From assembly GCA_035640155.1 (NCBI GenBank), contig DASQWR010000086.1, positions 1 to 13,285 of the forward strand: a stretch of DNA of 13,285 nucleotides, read 5' to 3'. Origin of the DNA: JALYQB01 sp035640155. Lineage in GTDB: Bacteria; Actinomycetota; Actinomycetes; Mycobacteriales; Pseudonocardiaceae. A model generated the notes under the pieces. The model saw nothing but the letters and a program-made list of their open reading frames with translations, searched no databases and had not been told where the DNA came from. Shown here one piece after another: positions 5,726 through 12,009 of the stretch. The first letter of the stretch is position 1; each line of letters opens with the position of its first letter. Both the position numbers and the translations under genes were made by a program.

Positions 5726-6376
5726 ATGCCCGACCGGATCAGCTACCACTTCGGCACGGGGGACGGGGAGACCACTACCTGGACCGATCCGGGTGATCGG
5801 GACCTCGACTCGGACGGAGTCGCTGACGCCGTCGCGCTGGACTTCGACGGCGACGGCCGGGTGGACGACGCGATGTGGGACTCCGACGGCGACGGGGCGG
5901 CGGACATCACCCTGCTCGACCTGGACGACGACGGGGCGCCCGACCACGGGTACACCGACCCGAGCGGGCTCGGCACCTGGAATGCCCGCGACGCCCCGCT
6001 GCCCGGGCCTGCCTCGCTGCCTGGCCCTGCTCCGCTGCCTGGCCCTGCTCCGCCGCCCGACACTGTCCCCGGCGAGCCGGCGTCACTGGACTGGACCGAC
6101 CGGTCCGGGCAGCGTCGTTCGACCCCCGATGACGGCACCGGGACGGGCTGGATCGACTTCGACGGGGACGGGGAGGCGGGCGAGCTGGCCCGAGACGTCG
6201 ACCGCGACGGCACCGCCGAGCAGGTGCTGGTCGACCGCGACGGCGACGGCCGGCACGAGACCGCCTACCTCGACGTCGACGGGGACGGCGGGTTCGACCT
6301 GCAGCTCGTCGACGCCGACGGGGACGGCCGGGCCGAGGAGACCTACCGTGCGGGCGAGCCCGGTTTCGATCTGTGA
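5726..6376 (+). CDS. DxDxDG calcium-binding-type repeat protein (DUF6802-like)
   Basis: A 216-aa, strongly acidic protein without a signal peptide or membrane segment. It contains nine DxDxDG-type loops in two blocks: four at about residues 28-75 (DLDSDG, DFDGDG, DSDGDG, DLDDDG) and five at about residues 142-205 (DFDGDG, DVDRDG, DRDGDG, DVDGDG, DADGDG). They are spaced about every 11-13 residues, closer than paired EF-hands and more like thrombospondin type 3 or dockerin-like calcium loops. A Pro-rich linker with three LPGPA(S/P) repeats joins the blocks. The ATG has an excellent ribosome binding site (AAGGAGGTG at 5712-5720). Similar Asp-rich proteins are common in Pseudonocardiales and Corynebacteriales, where I recall the label DUF6802, but the function is not known. 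Calcium binding is expected from the motif, not shown. Its last 294 bases are overlapped antisense by the MFS transporter frame. Confidence 0.8.
   Translation: MPDRISYHFGTGDGETTTWTDPGDRDLDSDGVADAVALDFDGDGRVDDAMWDSDGDGAADITLLDLDDDGAPDHGYTDPSGLGTWNARDAPLPGPASLPGPAPLPGPAPPPDTVPGEPASLDWTDRSGQRRSTPDDGTGTGWIDFDGDGEAGELARDVDRDGTAEQVLVDRDGDGRHETAYLDVDGDGGFDLQLVDADGDGRAEETYRAGEPGFDL
5998..6051. repeat. 18-bp tandem repeat coding the Pro-rich linker
   Basis: Two perfect 18-bp units (6016-6033 and 6034-6051; GCTGCCTGGCCCTGCTCC) are preceded by a diverged copy (5998-6015). They encode LPGPAS-LPGPAP-LPGPAP, the hinge between the two blocks of DxDxDG loops, and keep the frame. Confidence 0.85.
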
Positions 6377-7669
6377 GCGGGGCGGGCGGTCGAGCAACGT
6401 GTGCGCCAGCGCGGCGAGCAGGTACACCGCGGCGGTGAGCAGCAGCAGGCCCGGTGCGCGCCCGTCGGACGGCACCACGGTGGCGGCCAGCACCACCGCC
6501 ACCACGTACCCGGTGTTGAACACCGTGTCGTAGAGCGCGAACACCCGCCCGCGCGTCTGGTCGCCGATGTCCTGCTGCACCGTCGCGTCCAGGCTCAGCT
6601 TCACCACCTGGCCGGCAGCCGCGAGCCCGAACGCCGCGGCCAGCGTGGTCGCCGGCGACGTCGATACCCCCAGTCCGAGTGCCACCAGCCCCAGTGTCAC
6701 CAGCGCTGCGGCTCCCAGCGCGCCCCGCACGGTCCGCCGGCGACCGAAGCGGGCCACCAGCACCGGGGTGAGCACCGCCGCCAGCACCACCCCGGCTGCC
6801 CCCGCGGCGACCGCCTGACCCACTCCGGCCAGCCCGGCGTGCAGCGCACCGTCGGAACTGAGGCTGTAGCGGTAGAGCAGCAGGGTCACCAGCGTCGCGA
6901 CCCCGAAGGACAACCGGTGTGCGGTCAGGGCCACCATGCCCGCCGCGACGCTGCGGACGGCCACCACGGCGCGTACCCCGTCGGTCAGGCCGCGAGCGAT
7001 CGCGCGGACGGTCTCGGGGGGCTCGTCACGCTCGTCGGGTCCGAGCCGGCCCCGGCTGAACCCTCCGGCGACGGTGGCCGCGACCAGGGAGCCGAGCGCC
7101 GCGCTCGCGGTCACCTCCGCCGACCCGGTGTCCCCCGCGCCGACCACCGCGCGCAGCGCGATGGCGCATCCGCCGCCCGCCGCGGCCAGCGCAGCGCCGA
7201 GGGTGGTGCCGATCGCGTTGGCCGTCACCAGCTGCTCCGGATGCACCACGCGCGGGAGGGCGGCGGAGAGGCCGGCGAGGACGAACCGGCTCACCCCGGT
7301 GACCAGCAGCGCCCCCAGGTAGAGCGGCGCACCGCCCATCCCGGTCCCCACCGCTGCGGCGACTCCGGCGATCAACGCCGCGCGCAGCAGGTTCGCCACC
7401 ACCAGCACGCGGCGCCGGTCCCACCGGTCCAGCAACGCCCCGGCGAAGGGACCGACCAGCGAGTACGGCAGCAGCAGCACGGCAAGCCCGATTGCGATGG
7501 CGGCCGGATCGGCCTGGCGTTCGGGGTTGAACAGCACAGCGCTGCCGAGCCCGACCTGGAAGGCGCCGTCCCCCCACTGGGCCGCGCAGCGGGACGCGAG
7601 CAGCCGCCGGTACCCCCGGTCGGCCAGCAGCCGTCGCAGGTGGGGTGGGGCCGCAACGGTGGAGGTCAC
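6083..7669 (-). CDS. MFS transporter with an antisense-derived C-terminal extension
   Basis: A 528-codon frame whose first 431 codons form a typical 12-helix major facilitator superfamily transporter of the inner membrane. A helical start (GDGAFQVGLGSAVLF) is followed by the loop 2-3 signature GALLDRWDRRRVLVV, a central cytoplasmic loop (SRGRLGPDERDEPPE), a second basic loop (VARFGRRRTVRG) and a last helix ending at HTLLDRPPR. The family role is proton-driven export or uptake of small molecules; the substrate is unknown. No stop codon occurs at the natural end, so the frame continues about 97 codons, exactly codon-opposed to the convergent DxDxDG gene, giving a Val/Pro/Ala-rich tail that ends at 6083. 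The GTG at 7669 lies 37 bases after the preceding gene on the same strand, suggesting an operon; the ribosome binding site is weak. The tail may be real but non-conserved. Confidence 0.85.
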   Translation of the reverse strand: MTSTVAAPPHLRRLLADRGYRRLLASRCAAQWGDGAFQVGLGSAVLFNPERQADPAAIAIGLAVLLLPYSLVGPFAGALLDRWDRRRVLVVANLLRAALIAGVAAAVGTGMGGAPLYLGALLVTGVSRFVLAGLSAALPRVVHPEQLVTANAIGTTLGAALAAAGGGCAIALRAVVGAGDTGSAEVTASAALGSLVAATVAGGFSRGRLGPDERDEPPETVRAIARGLTDGVRAVVAVRSVAAGMVALTAHRLSFGVATLVTLLLYRYSLSSDGALHAGLAGVGQAVAAGAAGVVLAAVLTPVLVARFGRRRTVRGALGAAALVTLGLVALGLGVSTSPATTLAAAFGLAAAGQVVKLSLDATVQQDIGDQTRGRVFALYDTVFNTGYVVAVVLAATVVPSDGRAPGLLLLTAAVYLLAALAHTLLDRPPRSQIETGLARTVGLLGPAVPVGVDELQVEPAVPVDVEVGGLVPAVAVAVDQHLLGGAVAVDVSGQLARLPVPVEVDPARPGAVIGGRTTLPGPVGPVQ

Positions 7670-7706
7670 GCCGGCGAGGCTGCCAGCAGGGTCCTGGACT
7701 GTCGAG

Positions 7707-8252
7707 TCATCGTGGTTGGAGTACAGGTCGGCTGGGACGCGCGCTGCGCTCGGCCACCGTGGTCAGGGCATCCGCAACCTTCTGGACGTTCCTTTCGGCC
7801 GCAGCCACCGCGAGTTGCGGGACGGGCAGGTCTATGTCGTCGACCCGTAGCGATTCCGGGCCTGTCAGGGCAGCGCGCAGCGCTGCCTCGACCTGATCAA
7901 CCTGCAGTTCACCGGCCGCGACGACTTTGCTGATGGCGGCGCCAGCCTCGAGTCCCTGAACCCGGCCCTCGTCGGCGGCGTCCTTCCGTTCCTGTTGCAT
8001 CTTGAGCTCGACGTCACCGATCTTGATGCTGGCTGGGACGACGCCCGCCAGCGCGAAGGTGGCGAAGAGGAAGCCGACGGCGAAGGCGGCCGCGGTGACA
8101 ACGCCGTTCGCGTCGGTGCGCCAGCCGAGCACCGCCGCGTATCCGAGCGCGCTCACCGCCGCCAACGCCGCGGCGCTGCGCAGGTACCGGTTCAGCGGCA
8201 CCGCCACGCGGGCCCCGGGCAGTGCCGCGCGAGGGGTGACCTGGGTCGTCAT
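7707..8252 (-). CDS. Small membrane protein of unknown function, two transmembrane helices
   Basis: A 181-aa protein that I do not recognise. After about 25 N-terminal residues there are two hydrophobic segments, AAALAAVSALGYAAVLGW (about residues 27-44) and VVTAAAFAVGFLFATFALAG (about 51-70), forming a helical hairpin. The remaining ~110 residues are charged and helix-prone (IKIGDVELKMQQERKDAADEG, then AAISKVVAAGELQVDQVEAAL) and probably cytoplasmic, with coiled-coil tendency. The ATG at 8252 has an AGGAG site six bases upstream. It is the first gene of a probable two-gene operon with the MFS transporter, 37 bases apart, and is divergent from the DUF427 gene. A helper role for the transporter is only a guess from position. 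Confidence 0.75.
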   Translation of the reverse strand: MTTQVTPRAALPGARVAVPLNRYLRSAAALAAVSALGYAAVLGWRTDANGVVTAAAFAVGFLFATFALAGVVPASIKIGDVELKMQQERKDAADEGRVQGLEAGAAISKVVAAGELQVDQVEAALRAALTGPESLRVDDIDLPVPQLAVAAAERNVQKVADALTTVAERSARPSRPVLQPR

Positions 8253-8393
8253 GATCGCTCCTGTCCCTCAGCTTTCCCGCGGACGTGGGTAAGAGAGCTG
8301 AGCAATCCCCGAAATACGTGCTCCCGGATATCGTGCGCCGGTTGGGTGCTCACGGGCCCAGGATGTCGTCGACAGGGCAGAGGTTGACCAGCG
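8253..8393. promoter_or_regulatory. Divergent intergenic region between the membrane-protein operon and the DUF427 gene
   Basis: This 141-base region must hold promoters for both directions. TCAGCT at 8268-8273 and AGCTGA at 8296-8301 form an imperfect inverted repeat, with partly matching TTCCC and GGGTAAGAG inside. It lies just upstream of the minus-strand ribosome binding site and could be an operator or mRNA hairpin. TATCGT at 8329-8334 is a possible plus-strand -10 box. None of these is strong. Confidence 0.3.
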
Positions 8394-8921
8394 ATGAGAT
8401 GGAAACGCACCACCCAGAAGCAGTCACAGCCCGTTGACCGGCATCCGGTTCGCCCCGGGCAGGAGTCGGTCTGGGACTATCCACGTCCCCCGCAGGCGGA
8501 GCGGGTGCACCGGCGGGCCCGGATCGTGCACGGCGGCACCGTCGTCGTCGACACCGACGACCTGGTGCGGGTGCTCGAGACCTCGCACCCGCCGACCTAC
8601 TACCTGCCCCGCTACGAGTTCGGCGGCCTGCTGCGCCCGGCGTCACGGCTGACCTTCTGCGAGTGGAAGGGCGAGGCCCGTTACGTCGACGTCGTCGTGC
8701 CCGGTGCGCCACCGCTGACCGGCATCGGCTGGTGGTACCCGGAGCCGGATCTCCGCTACCCCCAGCTCACCGAGCGCGTCGCGGTCTACCCGGCCCCGTT
8801 CGACGAGGTGACGTTGGACGGTGAGCCGGTGACACCGGAGCCTGGCGGGTTCTACGGCGGGTGGATCACCACCGATGTGGTCGGCCCGTTCAAGGGCGGC
8901 ACTGGCAGCTGGGGTTGGTGA
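8394..8921 (+). CDS. DUF427 domain-containing protein
   Basis: A 175-aa soluble protein with one DUF427 domain, covering about residues 25-175. Characteristic stretches are ESVWDYPRPP, VLETSHPPTYYLP, LTFCEWKGEARYVDV and the C-terminal run YPAPFDEVTLDG, then PGGFYGGWITTDVVGPFKGG. DUF427 proteins are small beta-rich proteins found widely in actinobacteria and fungi, with no established biochemical activity. Start ATG at 8394 follows a modest AGAGG site about 11 bases upstream. It is divergent from the membrane-protein operon. The next gene, leuS, begins 187 bases later but appears to have its own promoter and leader, so co-transcription is doubtful. Confidence 0.9.
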   Translation: MRWKRTTQKQSQPVDRHPVRPGQESVWDYPRPPQAERVHRRARIVHGGTVVVDTDDLVRVLETSHPPTYYLPRYEFGGLLRPASRLTFCEWKGEARYVDVVVPGAPPLTGIGWWYPEPDLRYPQLTERVAVYPAPFDEVTLDGEPVTPEPGGFYGGWITTDVVGPFKGGTGSWGW

Positions 8922-8958
8922 CGGGCGGCCGGCCAGGATAAGCACTGGCCATACCAGA

Positions 8959-8964
8959 TACTCT
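8959..8964 (+). promoter_or_regulatory. Candidate -10 box of the leuS transcript
   Basis: TACTCT matches TANNNT and lies exactly six bases before the ATG of the leader peptide at 8971, within a locally AT-rich stretch (8950-8970). The predicted transcript would start on or next to that ATG, i.e. leaderless. A consensus -35 is not visible. Confidence 0.5.
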
Positions 8965-8970
8965 TATGCC

Positions 8971-9009
8971 ATGAGCACGGCTTGCCTGCTCCTTTCCGGG
9001 CCGCGCTGA
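8971..9009 (+). CDS. Leucine-rich leader peptide of leuS (putative attenuator)
   Basis: A 12-residue ORF, MSTACLLLSGPR, with three consecutive leucine codons CTG CTC CTT at codons 6-8 (8986-8994). The stop TGA (9007-9009) lies in the left arm of hairpin 1. A -10-like TACTCT ends six bases before the ATG, so it would be translated from a leaderless transcript, as is common in actinobacteria. Leader peptides with runs of the cognate amino acid control biosynthetic operons in actinobacteria by ribosome-mediated attenuation (known for trp, ilv and leu genes). Here the downstream gene is leucyl-tRNA synthetase, which matches the codon run. Low charged tRNA-Leu should stall the ribosome at codons 6-8 and alter the downstream pairing. 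This is inferred from sequence; no experiment or comparative alignment was available. Confidence 0.65.
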   Translation: MSTACLLLSGPR

Positions 9010-9032
9010 CCTGCGGACGAGGTCAGCGCGGC
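9000..9032 (+). promoter_or_regulatory. Leader hairpin 1 (segments 1:2) upstream of leuS
   Basis: A perfect 13-bp stem: GCCGCGCTGACCT (9000-9012) pairs with AGGTCAGCGCGGC (9020-9032) around the 7-base loop GCGGACG. The left arm contains the leader-peptide stop codon, and begins five bases after the last Leu codon, so a ribosome stalled on those codons would cover it. No T-run follows, so it is more likely a regulatory hairpin than a plain terminator. Confidence 0.7.
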
Positions 9033-9062
9033 GACCCCTCATGGCCCCCGGCCTGAGGGGTC
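9033..9062 (+). terminator. Leader hairpin 2 (segments 3:4), putative attenuator
   Basis: A perfect 9-bp stem: GACCCCTCA (9033-9041) pairs with TGAGGGGTC (9054-9062), loop of 12 bases. It abuts hairpin 1. An alternative 2:3 pairing, GAGGTC (9019-9024) with the GACC/CCTC of the left arm (9033-9040), would exclude both hairpins. Only a short TTT follows at 9069-9071; actinobacterial terminators often lack a U-tract, so termination is possible but not certain. It ends 46 bases before the leuS start. Confidence 0.5.
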
Positions 9063-9108
9063 GCGCCCTTTCCGGGGATGCGACGGCACATGACTCGAGG
9101 ACGGAAGC

Positions 9109-11994
9109 GTGAGCAGCACCGAAGAGGTCCCCCCGTACCGCTACACGGCCGCGCTGGCGGGTGAGGTGGAGCGTCGCTGGCAGCAGCGCTGGGCCGAGCA
9201 GGGCACGTTCGACGCGCCGAACCCCGCCGGACCCTGGGGCGGGCCGGTCCCCGAGGACAAGCTGTTCGTGCAGGACATGTTCCCCTACCCGTCGGGCAAG
9301 GGGTTGCACGTCGGGCACCCGCTGGGCTTCATCGGCACCGACGTCTTCGCCCGGTTCCATCGAATGACCGGCCGCAACGTGCTGCACACCATGGGGTTCG
9401 ACGCCTTCGGACTACCCGCGGAGCAGTACGCGGTGCAGACCGGGACGCACCCGCGGACCACGACCGAGGCGAACATCGAGCGGTACCTGGCGCAGATTCG
9501 CCGCCTGGGGCTGGGCCACGACGAGCGACGCCGCGTCGCGACCACCGACGTCGAGTACTACCGCTGGACGCAGTGGATCTTCCTGCAGATTTTCAACGCG
9601 TGGTACGACACCGATGCCGATCGCGCCCGGCCGATCGCCGAGCTGGAGCAGCAGTTCGTCTCCGGTGACCGGGAGACCCCGGACGGTCGCCCGTGGGCCG
9701 CGCTGACCGCGGCCGAGCGGCGCGCAGTCGTCGACTCCCACCGGCTGGTCTACCTGTCCGAGGCCCCGGTGAACTGGTGCCCCGGGCTGGGGACGGTGCT
9801 GGCGAACGAGGAGGTCACCGCGGAGGGCCGCAGCGACCGCGGCAACTTCCCGGTGTTCCGCAAGACCCTGCGCCAGTGGATGATGCGGATCACCGCCTAT
9901 GCAGACCGGCTGCTTGACGACCTGGACCGGCTGGACTGGCCCGAGAAGGTCAAGACCATGCAGCGCAACTGGATCGGACGGTCGCACGGGGCGCGGGTTC
10001 GGTTCGGAGTCCAGACCGCGATCGGCGGGTCCGCGGACATCGAGGTCTTCACCACCCGCCCCGACACCCTGTTCGGTGCCACGTACATGGTGCTGGCACC
10101 CGAGCACCCGCTGGTGTCGGCGATCACCGCGCGAACATGGCCCTCCGAGAACGGCACAGTCGACGAACGTTGGACCGGCGGCGCGAGCACCCCGGTCGAG
10201 GCGATCGCGGCGTACCGGCGCGCGGCGTCGCAGCGCTCGGAGCTGGAGCGCCAGGAGAACCGCGAGAAGACCGGCGTGTTCACCGGCTCGTACGCGACGA
10301 ACCCGGTGAACGGGGAGCAGATCCCGGTGTTCGTCGCCGACTACGTGCTGATGGGCTACGGCACCGGCGCGATCATGGCGGTGCCGGGGCAGGACCAGCG
10401 CGACTGGGACTTCGCCACCGCGTTCGGGTTGCCGATCGTGCGCACGGTGGCACCGCCTGATGGCTTCGACGGCGAGGCGTACACCGGGGACGGCCCGGCG
10501 ACCAACTCCTCGTTCCTGGACGGGTTGGACGTCGACGCGGCGAAGAAGGCGATCACCGACTGGCTGGAGGAGCGCCGGTACGGCGCGGGCACCGTGCAGT
10601 ACAAGCTGCGCGACTGGCTGTTCGCGCGGCAGCGGTACTGGGGCGAGCCGTTCCCGATCGTCTACCCCGTCGACGGGGAGGATGCCGGAGCTCCCCGTCC
10701 ACTGCCGGAGCAGATGCTGCCCGTCGAGCTGCCCGACGTCGCGGACTACGCCCCCGCCACGTTCGACCCCGACGACCTGAACACCGAGCCGGCTCCGCCG
10801 CTGGCGAAGGCCACCGACTGGGTCACCGTCGAGCTGACTCTGCCGACGGCTGACGGGCGCGACGGCCCGCGGACCTACCGCCGTGACACCAACGTCATGC
10901 CGCAGTGGGCGGGGTCGTGCTGGTATCAGCTGCGCTACATCGACCCGGCGAACACCGAGACGTTCTGCGACCCGGAGAACGAGCGGTACTGGATGGGTCC
11001 GCGTCCCGAGCTGCACGGTCCGGACGACCCGGGTGGGCTGGACCTGTACGTCGGTGGTGTCGAGCACGCGGTGCTGCACCTGCTGTACTCCCGGTTCTGG
11101 CACAAGGTGCTGCACGACCTGGGGCACGTGTCCTCGGAGGAGCCCTACCGGCGGCTGTACAACCAGGGCTACATCCAGGCGTACGCGTTCGTCGACTCCC
11201 GGGGGGTGTACGTGCCCGCCGAGGAGGTCACCGAGTCCGACGGCCGGTACACCTGGCAGGGCCAGCAGGTGACCCGCGAGTACGGGAAGATGGGCAAGAG
11301 CCTGCGCAACTCCGTCTCGCCCGACGAGATGTGCGAGGCGTACGGCGCGGACACCCTGCGGCTGTACGAGATGTCGATGGGCCCCCTGGATGTCTCCCGG
11401 CCGTGGGCGACCAAGGACGTCGTCGGCGCGTACCGGTTCCTGCAGCGGCTGTGGCGCAACCTGGTCGACGAGTCCACGGGCGAGCTGCGGGTGACGGACG
11501 AGTCGCTCGACGACGCGACGCAGCGCGCCCTGCACCGCGCGATCGCGGGCATCCGCGAGGACTACGGGTCGCTGCGGCTGAACACCGCGGCCGCGAAGCT
11601 GATCGAGCTGAACAACCACGTCACCAAGGCGTACCCCGGCGGGGCGCCGCGGGCGGTCGCGGAGCCGATGGTGCTGCTGCTGGCGCCGCTGTGCCCGCAC
11701 CTGGCCGAGGAGCTGTGGTCGATGCTGGGCCGCAATGTCGGTGCGGACCGGGAGTCGCTGGCACACGGCCCGTTCCCGGAGGCCGACGAGCGGTGGCTGC
11801 TCGAGGACACCGTCGAGTACCCGATCCAGGTCAACGGGAAGGTCCGCTCGCGGGTGGTCGTGGCGGCGGCGGCGTCGCAGGACGAGGTGCGGGACGCGGC
11901 GCTGGCCGAGGAGCGGGTCGCCGCGCTGGTCGGGGACGGCGAGCCGCGCAAGGTGATCATCGTCCCGGGCCGGCTGGTGAACGTCGTCCTCTGA
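9109..11994 (+). CDS. leuS: Leucine-tRNA ligase (leucyl-tRNA synthetase)
   Basis: Charges tRNA-Leu with leucine in the cytoplasm; a class Ia synthetase of 961 aa, the usual actinobacterial length. The Rossmann catalytic domain carries the HIGH-type motif HVGH (residues 67-70, in FPYPSGKGLHVGH) and the KMSKS-type loop KMGKS (727-731). The CP1 editing domain has the Thr-rich motif TTRPDTLFGATY (from residue 315) and GYGTGAIMAVPGQDQRD, with the conserved editing Asp at 429; the residue before it is Gln where many LeuRS have His. The anticodon-binding and C-terminal domains are complete, ending PGRLVNVVL. The GTG at 9109 follows GAGGACGGA with about 8 bases spacing. It is probably regulated by the leucine leader described upstream. 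The stop is 15 bases from the convergent dehydrogenase gene. Confidence 0.98.
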   Translation: MSSTEEVPPYRYTAALAGEVERRWQQRWAEQGTFDAPNPAGPWGGPVPEDKLFVQDMFPYPSGKGLHVGHPLGFIGTDVFARFHRMTGRNVLHTMGFDAFGLPAEQYAVQTGTHPRTTTEANIERYLAQIRRLGLGHDERRRVATTDVEYYRWTQWIFLQIFNAWYDTDADRARPIAELEQQFVSGDRETPDGRPWAALTAAERRAVVDSHRLVYLSEAPVNWCPGLGTVLANEEVTAEGRSDRGNFPVFRKTLRQWMMRITAYADRLLDDLDRLDWPEKVKTMQRNWIGRSHGARVRFGVQTAIGGSADIEVFTTRPDTLFGATYMVLAPEHPLVSAITARTWPSENGTVDERWTGGASTPVEAIAAYRRAASQRSELERQENREKTGVFTGSYATNPVNGEQIPVFVADYVLMGYGTGAIMAVPGQDQRDWDFATAFGLPIVRTVAPPDGFDGEAYTGDGPATNSSFLDGLDVDAAKKAITDWLEERRYGAGTVQYKLRDWLFARQRYWGEPFPIVYPVDGEDAGAPRPLPEQMLPVELPDVADYAPATFDPDDLNTEPAPPLAKATDWVTVELTLPTADGRDGPRTYRRDTNVMPQWAGSCWYQLRYIDPANTETFCDPENERYWMGPRPELHGPDDPGGLDLYVGGVEHAVLHLLYSRFWHKVLHDLGHVSSEEPYRRLYNQGYIQAYAFVDSRGVYVPAEEVTESDGRYTWQGQQVTREYGKMGKSLRNSVSPDEMCEAYGADTLRLYEMSMGPLDVSRPWATKDVVGAYRFLQRLWRNLVDESTGELRVTDESLDDATQRALHRAIAGIREDYGSLRLNTAAAKLIELNNHVTKAYPGGAPRAVAEPMVLLLAPLCPHLAEELWSMLGRNVGADRESLAHGPFPEADERWLLEDTVEYPIQVNGKVRSRVVVAAAASQDEVRDAALAEERVAALVGDGEPRKVIIVPGRLVNVVL

Positions 11995-12009
11995 CGGGCT
12001 CCGTGCGTT

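Noticed and set aside
6401..7933. Plus-strand open frame of 510 codons opposite the MFS transporter
   Set aside because: It is a shadow of the transporter, Gln/Gly/His/Arg-rich, with no hydrophobic or domain pattern.
8922..9108. T-box riboswitch upstream of leuS
   Set aside because: No T-box consensus (such as the TGGNACCGCG-type bulge) or long Stem I is visible; the leader-peptide architecture explains the region better.
9412..11766. Minus-strand open frame of 784 codons antisense to leuS
   Set aside because: It lies entirely inside leuS, and its composition is that of a reverse-complement shadow (Arg/Val/Gln/His-rich).
11995..12009. Bidirectional terminator between leuS and the SDR gene
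   Set aside because: The convergent gap is 15 bases and no convincing inverted repeat or T-run is seen in or beside it.
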